This document shows positions 45,884 to 57,633 of a stretch of DNA of 64,000 nucleotides, piece after piece. This DNA comes from Chimonanthus salicifolius (lineage: Eukaryota; Streptophyta; Magnoliopsida; Laurales; Calycanthaceae): the NCBI GenBank assembly GCA_013350335.1, contig CM023535.1:31280991-31344990 (forward strand). Direction: 5' to 3'. The notes below the pieces were generated by a model. The model searched no databases. It was not told the origin of the DNA and worked only from the letters and a program-made list of their open reading frames with translations. Made by a program: the position numbers and the translations under genes. How positions within the stretch are numbered: the first letter of the stretch is position 1; each line of letters starts with the position of its first letter.

Positions 45884-48800
45884 TGTAATGGCCCGAAATT
45901 TTTAAATCAATAAATATGTGGTTATTATTTATTTTAATAGTGGAAATTGGAAATTTGATGGAACAAATGGTAAATGGACCAAAATTTGGACAAAGGCCCA
46001 ACTAGGGCCCAATGGGTTATGGATTGGATTTAAGTTTACTTAAAGGGTCAATGGTGGTCAATTGGGCCAAGGATGGTCAAATTGGGCCCAATACCCATTT
46101 GGGACCCAATGGATTAAGATAATGTAAACTCTAAGATAAATGGGTAAGGATGAATGTAATTGGGCCATGGGCCCAATGGTGGCCCAACTAGTGGGAATGG
46201 ACTTAATGAAATTTGAATCACCTAAGTTGGTGATGAGTTGACCAAGGTGACATGGTCCAATGGGACCCATCTCCACCTCACCAAGTGAGGTGGCGTGTGG
46301 ACCAAGAATTGGTGGGGTCGGCCACCATGGTTGACTTGGTCAACCATGGGTGAATTTCTTAGAGGGAATTTAATGGAATTAAATTAAGTAGGAAATAAAT
46401 AAACCTAAGTAATTATCTAGTTGATTAATTAAATAAAATAAACAAAAGGTGGTCAAATGGTCAAAGAAGACCAAAAGCCATCTTATTTCTTTTTACACCA
46501 ACGTTGGCTAGTGGTGGAGTTCCAACCACCACCATAAAGCATGAGAAATATCTCATGTGGGGTGGTTGGGAAAGTTAATGATAAAGTGTGTTATAAAAAA
46601 AAAAGAAAAAAGGTTGTCTTTATCTCATTCTCTACACTTCACTCTCATTTCATTCTCTTTCTCTTTTGCTCTCCCACACCACCGTCCCTCATCTCCAAGA
46701 AATAGAGAAGAAGAAAACTAAGAAGAGAAAGAAGAAGGAAACTTAGAAGAGAAGAAAAGTGCAAACTTGGGGCCACCTCTTCAAGACCAAAGCTTGAGGT
46801 AATTTTTCCATCCCATTCTCTCTCTCTCTCTCAAGTACACCCCATGGTAGATGTTTGATTTATTTATTAGGGTTTATAAAAAATGGAAGCATGGAGAATG
46901 ATTTAGAGTTTTAAGTTTTTAAATGATTAAATGTGGGTAATTTTAAAGGGTTTTAAAATGGAAGCCATGGTAAGTGAGGTATGATTTTTAGGGTTTTAAA
47001 GAATGGAATACATGAAGGGTGGTTAATGATTTTAGGGTTTTAAATGAATGAATGTGAGAGAGTTTTAAAGGGATTTAAATGAGGAATGCTTTTGAACCCT
47101 ATGGTGATGTATGTGTAATGATGATGGGTGTAAAATTATGGAAATTGATGGAGAGTGATTGGTGAACTTAGAGGTATTTGGATCATAATGATGATGAGGG
47201 AAACTCCACTTTAATTATTAGAATGATTAGTTTGCCTATTAGATGTATGTGTAAATGCCTAAATGAATTATCATTATGATCATACATGATATGTGATCAA
47301 TGAAATTGAATGAAATAGGTGTGGGGTGATGATGGATGAATAGTTTTTAATATGTGGTTAATGAGATTTATAATTATTATATTGTGGATGAGATTATAGG
47401 GTAGAACTTGTGTTTGATGTATGGTTTGAATCTAAATGAACAGCTCATGTACTTTGTTGAGAAAATGGTGCTCATATTAGATGAACATGTATCAATGAGG
47501 AATAGAGGGTGTGTACCTACCATACCAAGGGTGGAAAGAGTTGTTGGTGAGGACTTATCCCCTTTCTTTGGTTAAACTTGCTAACTTGGTTGAGTTTTCA
47601 AATGTTTGAAGCTTGAAATTAAAATGGATGATTGTTGTAGAAGGTGGAAAAATGTTTTATATGTTAGATATGGTGTAGTGATGATAGCCATGAAAATGGC
47701 ATATGGTGCTCATAATAAATACCATCCTACAACTTTATCTCATAGGAAGATTATGTAATGAAAATGTGAAGAGACTTGAGGTGGAATTGCATTTCATGTT
47801 GAGACCTTGGAAATGTATGTATACTAAACATTGGAGTGTAATAGGGTGTTGTATAGCCCATGCAAATTGTGGTGAATTGAGAAATGCATGTAATATCAAG
47901 GTAATGCTTATATGAAGGGTGATATACACGTGAATGAGGTGTGGAGTATGTTATGTTATGGGAGTGTGAGGGCTCAACCCTTGTTGCTCTAAGATTGTGA
48001 TTAGGGAATGGATGACTATTCTTTGTTGGAATGTTTTACCTTGTACTAAATTGCTAAGCCATTGTGTGAAAAGTGTGGGTATGATTGTATTTATGTTGAA
48101 ATTGGTATGTTTGGAAAAGAGGTAGTGACAAAACCGTAAATATTGGCCAAAATGAAAAACCCATGGAAGATGATCATGGACTTAGGGGCACTAAATAATA
48201 AGTTTATGTATGGTTAAATAAAGCCTAGGAGGCTGATTTTTAGACCCATATAATTAAAATATGTAATGGATTACATGGGACCCACAAAACCTAAATGGTG
48301 ACCGGTTTTTCATAAGGGCTTATAAATGGTTGAAACATGGACTAATGATTAATGTGTAATAAGGTACTGGACATCGCAGGCGGTGCGCGATCGGCGACCG
48401 GGCTTATCGAACGGAAAATGTAAAAGGACGCAAATCAGTATTGGGTAGGATTCCTACATTTTTGTAAGCCATGGATTGTGTGATGTTTTCCTTTAAATTA
48501 TTTTGGAAATCATGTGAATGTCTTAAGATGCAATTTGGGATTAAATATTATGGGATGTTTTTCCCTTTGATTTATTTGATAATCAAGTAATTGTTTTAAG
48601 ATGGGTTTTTGTGTTACTATTGAACTACATATAATTACATGGCATATGGCATCTACATCTCATGCATGGCATGGGAGGGATATGACAGGGGAAGGATGAA
48701 ATGAAACCGAAGTCCATGCTTCGTCGGGGCGACCGATAAATAGACATGGAGATATTTTGATGTGTTTGATGTATCAGGGATGTTGTATGTAATTATGATA

Positions 48801-49636
48801 CCTTGATGATGGTTCTTCCATCAAGGGGGAGGAGTTGTGATTGTTTTATATCTGGACGAGGTTTTGTCGTCCAGGGGAATGATTTGTGATTGTTTTATAT
48901 CTGGACGAGGTTTTGCCGTCCATGGGGATGATTTGTGATTGTTTGTATCTTGACGAGGTCTTGCCGTCAAGGGGGATATGACAGCATGATGGTATGGACG
49001 ATGGGTGGGATTCATAACATCGACACCCATGGCATAGCATTCATTTTTATGGTCTTCGTTATGTATTATCTATATGCTTTGTTATCACTAATCCATGTGT
49101 TAGCCCTACTCGGAGTCCTACTGGGCGCGTGGTCTAACGCCCTACTTCTACCCTAGCCGACGATGCAGGAGATGGCGGAACGGAAGGACAGGACGGGAGT
49201 CATGCTCAGGAGCTTGGGAAGGCGGATTCATTATGTTGTTTAAGTTTATGTTGGAAAAATGTAATTTGAGTAGCATAGCTTGTCGGAATGCAATAAATTA
49301 GATTACTGGCTATGTTTTGGGATTTTATTATGGACATTATGGTTTTGAGGTATTATAGAAATTTAAATGAATGTTATCTTCCTTGCTATCTCAAATCTGT
49401 AGGATAGTCTTTGTTGTTAATTCCGCACTGAGAAGTAATATTCCTTGAGCTTACATCTACGCGTGAACCGTACTCGTGGACTTGGCTCCACGCACGCGTA
49501 GGGTTGGCCAGTTAAGGGCCGGGCTTTAGAAGCTCGGACTTAACTCGCGTCGTGACGTCCGCGCCCTTTGTCACTTTTATTTAAAAAAAAAAAAAAATGT
49601 ACTCTGATTTTTCGGTGAAAAGGGGCGGGCGTTACA
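45884..49636 (+). mobile_element. 3' LTR of element C, 3753 bp
   Basis: It has the same length and, apart from T at 48091, the same sequence as 38050-41802 wherever compared, including A-runs. It contains the same modules at +7834: U3 palindromes 46273-46349, CpG block 48364-48470, small hairpins 48801-48971. It is followed by TAGCT at 49637-49641. Confidence 0.95.
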
Positions 49637-50402
49637 TAGCTTCTACTAATTTCCCCCCATTTTGTCTTACGATTGACAAAGATTAGTAGACAGACATCGA
49701 TATTCAAGCACTCCTCCATGCTTCTTGCACTTAGTGCTTTCTTGAGTTCATTTCCAGCTCATTTAATTTTTCCATTGATTAGTGCATGCTTCTCATGAAT
49801 TCAAGCATTGATCTACCCTAGAGTACAAGGCATATTGCTATTGCATTACTGTTTTTCTTCTTCTTCCTCCCCTTTATGAGCAGTGCTGCCTTTAAAGGTG
49901 TTCTCCCAATGGAGTCAAGCTAACTTACATAGCTTCCTTTTTTAGAGTCTTCTCCCCCGTTCTCCAAGCTATCTTTTCTAGCTTCTTTGACTCAACTGCC
50001 CCATACACTTAGCTGCCCCTAAGTTTATTTTTCTCCAAGCTTTCTTTCAAGCTTGCATCATCCTTCCTTCCTACACTGTCATGACCAGTGATAGGTGCTA
50101 AACAACACATATTTTGTGCTCCTCCAAACTCCAATGATGTTTGCAACATCACAGCCCAATCCCTATCTCTCTAACATGCCAATACAAAACCAACTCATTC
50201 AAACCAATATGTTAGTCTATTTAACAAAAACCATGTTAACCATGGACAAGAGATAGAAGGCACACACACATCAAACCATAGCAAACCATATCATATCATT
50301 CATAACCAAAATCATGCTGTACATATGGTTTTGGAGGGAGCATCATTGATTTTTAGACGAAATATCAAAAGTATAGTTTTTCAAAAACCATGAAGAACTA
50401 TC
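49637..50402 (-). other. 3' region of SIRE-like interior, right part
   Basis: It begins with the TAGCT duplication, then a second polypurine-like run on the minus strand (AAAATGGGGGGAAA, about 49650-49663). The rest is untranslated pyrimidine-rich DNA without a gene. Confidence 0.55.
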
Positions 50403-50993
50403 CTAAGCAGGGCCATCCTGTGGAGGTGTTGGATGAGAAGGGGATCGAGAATCTGGAACTGTGCTATCATATCTGGCAGAGGAGGAGACAACATAGACTA
50501 CATCCTGGATAGACCATCTGATGTTATCTAGACTTCTATCAAGGTAGTCTATTCACCTTTCCAGAGTGAATACCCTTCTGCCCATACTCACATTCTCTTG
50601 AGAGGGATATTGGTATTATTATTCTTCCTCAATGTCTCTCCAGAAGTCCTCAGAATGATGACCGTCATCCTAACTGTTGTCATCACGGATAGTGATATGG
50701 TCTTCGTTAGTTCTAAGACCATTCTCTTCTGCATCTTTTCTTCTTCCTTCACAACGTTCTTCGACGAAGATGACTTCTTTGTTAATGATGGGGTCTTCTT
50801 CACCTTCTGTTTGGATTTTCTAGTGAGAACTGGATTCGGGTCTGTGGGTAGTGAACTTACCAGCCTGAACAGACACAGGCTTTTTAGAGCTATGGCCAGG
50901 GCAAGATCGAGACGCTGATCTTTTGGTTATTTTGGCTCACTGACTAGTTTCACATCGTTTTTCAGAGGTCTGAGGGCGTAACCGAGCTGCCAT
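50403..50993 (-). pseudogene. Degenerate 3' (env-like) reading frame of the SIRE-like element
   Basis: Read on the minus strand from ATG at 50993, one frame runs 197 codons to a stop at 50403-50405 without any frameshift but with several in-frame stops. It starts MAARLRPQTSEKR and ends with a coil-like stretch (YLDRSLDNIRWSIQDVV) and a Pro-rich tail. The position between gag and the 3' LTR fits the extra ORF of SIRE elements. Family assignment is by position only. Confidence 0.45.
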
Positions 50994-51817
50994 CTTCCTA
51001 GGAATGGTTTTTCCAAGAGGAGATCTTCAAACAGTGGCTTGGAGCTGGATGAGGTGAAGACTGAGCCGAAACTGATCTAAGAAAATCACAAAAGCTGTGA
51101 TTTTCAGGCTTCTAGGGACGGGAGGAACAAACATCCTATGGTTTTTTCGACGAGAAATCACTCCGAGAGGTCCTATCGACTAGTCTAGGGCATAAGAGGC
51201 GAAAGAGGGACCACCAAACCTTAGCATGAGAGGAGACGTCAAATTCGAATGAATTGTCGCTTTCACAAAAAGGCTCCCTTTTACTTTAAACACTCTGTCT
51301 CACCGACATATCGTTTCCATCTACAGGTCGGACCTTTCAAAAAATTTCCCCCTTTTTAACAATGCTCGATTTAGCACAGTATCGACATATCTGTCACACC
51401 GACTAGTCTATTCATTGACATGTCGACTATACTGAGAGGTTTAGGTTGCTGAGCAATCATCATTGATTTGTGCAACTTGATGAAATCCTATTCTAAGCGT
51501 GGCATACACAAATTTATTCCAATACACAGATACGCCAAACATAATTCATCAAATCATTAAAACATTCAGAAGATCAATATTTACATTCCAAAACACATAA
51601 AGTTCAAAATATTTTGAATGAAATGTATGGCTTTCCAAGTAGAATATGTATTATAGCTAGGAAAAGTACATTCTAGACTTGTAGTTAGCCAATTTTTCTC
51701 TCCTCATGTCACAACACTTTTCTGCTATGTGAACTCACATAGTCTTTTGTGAGCCCAATTGTTGTGGTCTAAGATAAGGAAGTGAATCTAAAACCAAAAC
51801 AAAACCTAAATGGTGGT
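50994..51817 (-). other. SIRE-like interior without recognised genes
   Basis: About 0.8 kb separates the 3' frame and the gag C-terminus. It contains CGACATATCG- and ACCGAC-type motifs (51300-51440) like those in the SIRE-like LTR. Protease, integrase, RT and RNase H of a copia element would be expected here and are absent. Confidence 0.55.
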
Positions 51818-52028
51818 CTATCTCCTGGGTACAATGACTGTGGCATTTGGTGTTGCATACTCAACCCTATGATCGTACCTTTTATGACCAACCTTGGAAT
51901 CCTTCAACTCCTTTAAGACATGATTCAACTGTCTTAACAAAGAGTCTTGCCTTGTGTCCACCTTCTTTGGATTTCTTTTAAGGTTAGGTGTTGGTGTATG
52001 TCTTTTAGGCATATGCTTTATTAGCTTG
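51818..52028 (-). pseudogene. Gag C-terminus of the SIRE-like element
   Basis: A basic segment (KLIKHMPKRHTPTPNLKRNP ... RRLN-like helix with HVLKELKDSKVGHK) ends at a stop at 51818. The frame continues the zinc-knuckle gag part at 55654-56052 once the solo LTR 52029-55653 is disregarded. Confidence 0.65.
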
Positions 52029-53254
52029 TGTAACACCCGCCCCTTTTCACCGTAAAATCAGAGTACATTTTTTTTTTTAAGTGATAAAGTGACAAAGCGC
52101 ATGGACGTCACGACGCGAGTTAAGTTCCGAGCTTCTAAAGCCCGGCCCTTAACTGGCCAACCCTACGCGTGCGTGGAACATAAGTGCACGAGTATGGTTC
52201 ACGCGTAGCAAGTAAGCTCACAGAACATAAAAATAAATGTGGATGATCATAGAACTATCCTACCAGTTTTTTTTTTCAGATAGCAGGGAAGTAAGATCCA
52301 TTTAATTACTAAAATGCCACTGGACTGCACCATCCAAAATAAAATATACAACATAGCAAGCCATCTAAGTTATTACATTTCCAACAAGTTAAATTATACA
52401 ATTACACATTTCCAAAATGAAATAATTCAACTTAAACAAAATAACTAGTCCGCCTTCCCAAGCTCCTAAGCTTGGCTTCCGTCTCGCCCTTCCGGTTCGC
52501 CATCTCCTGCATTGTCAGCTAGGGTAGAAGTAGGGCGTTAGAACAACGTGCCCAGTAGGACTGCGAGTAGGGCTAGCACATGGATTAGTAATAACAGCAT
52601 ACTGATAATAACCCAATGAAAAGTGATAAACCACGTATAGTGAAAATATACGATGTATGCCATGCCCTGGGTGTCTATGTTATGAATCCCACCCATCATT
52701 CCTGCCATATACTGTCATATCCCTCTTGACGGAAGAACCTCGTCAAGACATGTCCAAACGCAAAATATCCCCCTTGACGGCAAAGCCTCGTCAAGGTGTC
52801 CCCATGCCTGTTCTCGGTCGCCCCGACGGAGCATGGAGTCCAGTTTGTTTATTTTTTTCCGCCCATGCCATGCATGAGATGTAATACATTATGCTATGTA
52901 ATATTTATAACTCATAACCTTAAGATATCATACATAGCCTTAATTTATAATGCATAACCTTAATCATAGTTCATAGCCATTAAATAAAATCCACCTTAAA
53001 CATAGCATCCATAATTGTAAAAACCCATCATAAGATAAATACTAAAATCAATAAAATATGACAAAAATACCATCACACATCCATGGCTTACAAATAGGTA
53101 AGAATCCTACCGAATACCGACTAGCGTCCTTTTTCACTTCTGTCCGATAATCCAGTTACCGATCACGCACCGCTTGCGATGTCCGATACCTTATTATACA
53201 TTATCAATTAGTCCATGTTTTTTAACCATTATTAAGTCCATTAATCATACCTTA

Positions 53255-54345
53255 GTGGGGTTCGGCCATACATCATGACCGAACTTCACTAACTAGGTTT
53301 TGTGGGTCCCACGTCATCTATTAAACCCATCAATCTTCCCATTTTCCATGGCTTTTTAAACCCATTTAAAATTTGTAACACATTACCATAGGGTTATTAC
53401 ATTAGATCCCCTAAGTCATGATCAATTTCCACGGAACTCTTGAATTTGACTACTAATTACGGTTTTGCCACTACCTCATCTTTCATGCTTAATCACTCAT
53501 TTATCCATGCATGATTAAGTCCATAATTGATCATAAACTTAGATCCCCAACTTAGGTCCATTAATTACGCATTGACCCATGTCACATAGCCATTAAAATT
53601 AACCATTTTATTAACTAACCCTCATTCATTTAAACCCATACAAAATCCCACACTTAACCCTTTAGATGGGTAAGGAATCATGGTTTCAAAATACCTCATT
53701 CATCAACTCTTCCCATGGGATTTAGCTCATACATTTAAACTACAATGAATCCATTACCCATTCATACTCTTTGGAGACCATGAACATCACTCATCCTCCA
53801 ATTTAACCCACCAAAATGGATCACAATTGGGCCATGGGTTCGGCCATACACCATGGCCGAACCCATGGTGTCCTTTCCCCATTTTTCTTGGGTCCATTGT
53901 TACACATTTGGGTTTATCACAAATCCCTCCATGAAGGGTTTAATTCATACACTGAAAACCATCATCCTTAGCTACATTAGAGTCCATTACAAATATCAAT
54001 GCTAAAACCATTTTCGGGTCCATCAACACCACCAACATTCCCATTTACTTTCCATTATTCACAACCCTTCATTCCACCATTTGATCACCATAGGGTTCGG
54101 CCATACACCATGGCCGAACCCATGGCTCAAGGTTCACTTCCTCCATGCATTTCAATGCCATAAACCCCTTTGCATTTTCATCATAAAACCATTTTACAAC
54201 TTACTCCCATTCATTCATCTACAACCCTAATTTTCATTAGCTAAAACCCTCATTGTCTTCCATCTTTTTGAAACCCTAATTATTTAAATCCAATACCAAA
54301 TCACCCACCATGGGGTTCGGCCATACCACATGGCCGAACCCTATG
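53255..54345. repeat. Four TTCGGCCAT hairpins
   Basis: Units lie at about 53257-53290 (GTGGGG/CTTCAC outer arms), 53832-53867, 54089-54124 and 54309-54345. The middle two have 15-bp arms and loop ACACC. Confidence 0.83.
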
Positions 54346-55245
54346 GCCCATGATTTTTTTCCAATCATCCAATTCTATGCTTAATTTCATAAATTACCCA
54401 ATGCACATAATCCAAGTATTTATTTCTTTTCCCTAACCCTAATTTTTCTCCATTAGGGTTTTTGCCCACTTTTCCATTCATTCCATTTGATGGATTTAAA
54501 ATCCATAGCATAAATTTACTTTACCATTAAATTCACAAAATAAAACCCAAATCTTAAACCCTAAAATCCAAAATTTCTTGTTTAAGAAATACTCACCATC
54601 CGACGTCTCCTCCGATTTCCGCCGCTCTCGTCGGTCTCCGTAGCCTCCTCTCTCCTTCCTCTTGATCTTTGATAGGTCAAGATTCTTGATTAATGGTGGC
54701 AATCCCCAACCCTAGAATTGGCCAAGGTAAGTTTTGTGTGAGAGAGAGAGAGGGGAAAATTATAAGAGGGAAGATAATAACCCTTTACCTTAGAGTGATT
54801 TCTCTCAAAATTCCACTTCTTTCTTCTCTCCTTCTCTTCTCTTTTCCTTAACTCTCTTTCTCTCCTTCACTTGGATGTAGGGGACGACCATGGGAGAGTG
54901 AAAATGGAGAGAGTTGAATGAAAAGAGAATGGGAAAAGACATCAAGGCTTATCCCCATTTTTTTTTTTTTTACTTTACATTAATTACCTTCACCAACCTT
55001 AAGATATTTTTGAGATTTTTAAGTTGCTTTATGGCTTATAACTCCACCCCTCTAAGTCCCAACGTGTTCTATTTTTTTGAGTTTGGGATGAGGTGAGTCT
55101 TCACCTCATGGGCCCCCTTTGACCACTCTTAACTACCATTTTAAATAATTTAATTATTTAATTACTTAGTTACTTTAATTCCCATTTACTTATTTAAATC
55201 ACCTTAGGTTAACTCATTATACTTAACCTATTTCCATTATTCCAC

Positions 55246-55270
55246 CCATGGTTGACCAAATCAACCATGG
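55246..55270. promoter_or_regulatory. U3 palindrome with inverted W-box cores
   Basis: Arms are CCATGGTTGA and TCAACCATGG around 5 nt. The second palindrome is not preserved in this LTR. Confidence 0.55.
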
Positions 55271-55653
55271 TGGTTTGCCCCACCAAACCTTGGGTCCACA
55301 CTTGGCCACATCACCATTGTTTAATTCCAAATAACTTAGGTGATTTAACATCATTGAATTCACTCTAAGTGGATTACCATTGGGCCTATGGCCCAATTAC
55401 ATTTTCATCTAGCCCATTTACCTTAGAGCATAACCACCTTGACCCATTGGGTCCCAAATGGGTATTTGACCTAATTTGACCATTCTTGACCTATTTAAAT
55501 AAATTTAAATCCAAACCATAGTCCATTGGGCCACACTTGGGCCTTTATCCAATTTTGGCCCATTTACCATTTACTCCACCAATTTTCTAATTTCCATCAC
55601 TAAAATAAATAATATTCACATTTATATTAATTCCAAAATTCCGAGACCTTACA

Positions 55654-56052
55654 ACTTGTGCCATTTAGCTTGTGCTTGCCTTTCCAAGTATCTCTTCTAA
55701 TGATAGCAATTTATTTTGAAATGTCCATCCTTCTGACAGGAATAGCACTTACATGTTGAAGGGAGAGAGACACTTGTTTTTCCGAACACCCCATGGTTCA
55801 TAGGTTCTTTGGTGGATGAGACACCAAGACCAGACTTATCACCATATTGTTTAGCCGAACCCAGGTCTCTTTAAAGTCTTTCATCTCCTTCTGTAAACTT
55901 ATCTTGGAATTTTTATTTATGAAATTTTAATTCCCCAATTTCCGAAGATAATTTTTTAACATCCTCTTCAAAAAGGTTATTGTGATACCACAAATTCTTG
56001 ATATCCTTGCAGTGACTACTTATCTCTTCTTGAAGTCTTTTATCATTCTCTT
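55654..56052 (-). pseudogene. Gag fragment of a SIRE-like copia element with zinc knuckle
   Basis: The minus strand encodes a helical segment (NNLFEEDVKKLSSEIGELKF) and, at about 55718-55765, the knuckle CYSCQKDGHFKINC (C-x2-C-x4-H-x4-C), a nucleocapsid-type RNA-binding motif. Stops lie near 55918, 55888 and just after the knuckle. The N-terminal side is lost at 56053 where element D begins. Confidence 0.75.
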
Positions 56053-57571
56053 TGTAACGCCCCGTCCTTTTCCACCCTTCCGATTAGGCTTACCACAAGG
56101 TTAGTATAAAAACATGCATATAACATATAATACATGATCATCAAATACTTATAAAACAATGCTATGTATGTATGCACATGTAATGAGACCCACCCATCAC
56201 AAATATACATAGCCATCACTTGACGGGACTCTCATCGTCAAGGTAATCCACAGTGTTCTTTCATTTCCTCTTGATGGGACTCTCATCATCAAGGTATTCC
56301 TCCTGGTGGGACTCTCATCACCTAAGGAGGCCCCACAGTTGCATCACAGACATTCCGACGGAGTGTGGGCTCCAGTTTCCATATCCATCACCCCATGCCA
56401 TGCATGAGATGTCAATGAATACATGATACATGCCATTTGTAAATGAATCATAGCATTCCAATCAACTTGAAAACATAATACTTTATCAATAGCTCATAAA
56501 AATAAAGATAAAATCATATGTAAAATGTGGTTACAAGGAGGTAGGAAACCTACAGAAAAGTTACTTAAACCGTCCGCTCTTCTTAACCGTCTCCCGTTCA
56601 CGATTTGAGCACCGTTCAAGTCCCGTTACCAATCCTCTTACTTCTCTTCTTGCCTTTGATCCTTCCTTCCTCCCTTCTTGCTCCTTTGATCCTTAGCCGA
56701 TTGTGTGCTTGCTCAATGTAATTCTTCCAATCAATGGTTCGGCCAAGATGAAGGTAGATTTGAGATAGGGAGAGAGATGAAACTCTATAAGCTTTCTTTT
56801 AGATGGAAAATTCAGCCATGAGTGTAATGTATCCCTTTTGTTGATCAGCCCTCAAAACCTTCTCATTATTCCTCATCAATGTTGGTCTAACCAAGGAGTC
56901 CCATGGCTTAACTATGGGACACTTGGCTTAAGCTCATGCAACCTTTCCATTTCCCCAACGTTGGGCCTTGGGTTTCCATTATGAGATGGAAACCCTCCAA
57001 ATTCCCAATGCAAAACTTATCCCATTCCATTGAAGTCTATGCATGGAATATCACTCCCAAGCCACCAACATGTGGGACTTTGCCTTGGGGCCTTTGAGAT
57101 TAACACAACTCCTCACCTCCCCACTTGACTAACTTGAATTAAAGGTCCCCATGGCTTCCAACTTAACTCATTCAACTCATTAGCTCAACTCACCCCATTT
57201 AATACCACTCATTTAATGCACTTGAGTCAACTCCATTATTTGATTCATTTCCAACTCAATTTAGCCCCAACTCAACATAATTTAATTCAATCCTTTTGGC
57301 TCACTTGATGGTCCACACGGTCAATCATGGTCAACATGGTCAGCTCGACCCATTGGATCCCATTGGAACCTCTTGACCCAAATAACCACCTTGACCCAAT
57401 TAGATGTACATTACCCATTTAATTTAATTTGATCCTTATAATATGTACATTGGGTCTTAATTTGAACAATGGGCCCCACCATTTTCTCATCTACGATCAT
57501 ATTTTTTTTAATTCACCATTCTAGTGGCATTTTTGTAAATATTAGTATCTTTGAAAAATCGGGGTGTTACA
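56053..57571 (-). mobile_element. 3' LTR of element D, 1519 bp (short type)
   Basis: It starts TGTAACGCCCCGTCC and ends CGGGGTGTTACA. It is less than half the length of the other LTRs and lacks TTCGGCCAT hairpins and the donor-like leader end. It keeps three variants of the small hairpin (56219-56242 CTTGACG/CGTCAAG, about 56270 CTTGATG/CATCAAG, about 56305 GGTG/CACC), CATGCCATGCATGAGATG (56393-56410) and a diverged CpG block with GTAGGAAACCTAC. Confidence 0.88.
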
Positions 57572-57577
57572 ATATAA

Positions 57578-57587
57578 CCTTCTTTTT
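57578..57587 (-). other. Polypurine tract of element D
   Basis: The minus strand reads AAAAAGAAGG, six bases from the LTR start at 57571. Confidence 0.7.
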
Positions 57588-57633
57588 AAAATTTTCGTCC
57601 CAAAAATCGATCGAAGTAGGGTTCCAAAATAAA

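Larger units (their letters stand above)
38050..49636 (+). mobile_element. Element C: very young non-autonomous gypsy element with giant LTRs
   Basis: Two LTRs of exactly 3753 bp (38050-41802 and 45884-49636) flank an interior of only 4081 bp. I found one substitution between the LTRs (C at 40257, T at 48091) and no length difference, and the TSD TAGCT is perfect. PBS and PPT are intact, but gag, protease, RT and RNase H are absent and integrase is a pseudogene. It must have been mobilised by proteins from a related chromovirus. It sits inside the SIRE-like interior. Confidence 0.95.
52029..55653 (-). mobile_element. Solo gypsy LTR, 3625 bp, inserted in copia gag
   Basis: It starts TGTAACACCCGCCCC and ends CGAGACCTTACA. 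Flanks are GCTTG (52024-52028) and ACTTG (55654-55658), a duplication with one mismatch. Modules: U3 palindrome (55246-55270), donor-like GTGAGT (GT at 54596/54595), hairpins (53260-54345), CpG block (53095-53200), one tandem unit (52797-52845), two small hairpins (about 52728-52750 and 52771-52795). No coding sequence is seen. Confidence 0.9.

Noticed and set aside
38224..49156. Pairs of identical small proteins (for example 39869-40081 and 47703-47915) suggesting a duplicated gene family
   Set aside because: They are the same positions in the two LTRs of element C, offset by exactly 7834 bp, and have no coding features.
50588..50918. Lys-rich frame (minus) and Phe-rich frame (plus) at the same place
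   Set aside because: Both are alternative frames of the 50403-50993 pseudogene, whose frame is consistent over 197 codons.
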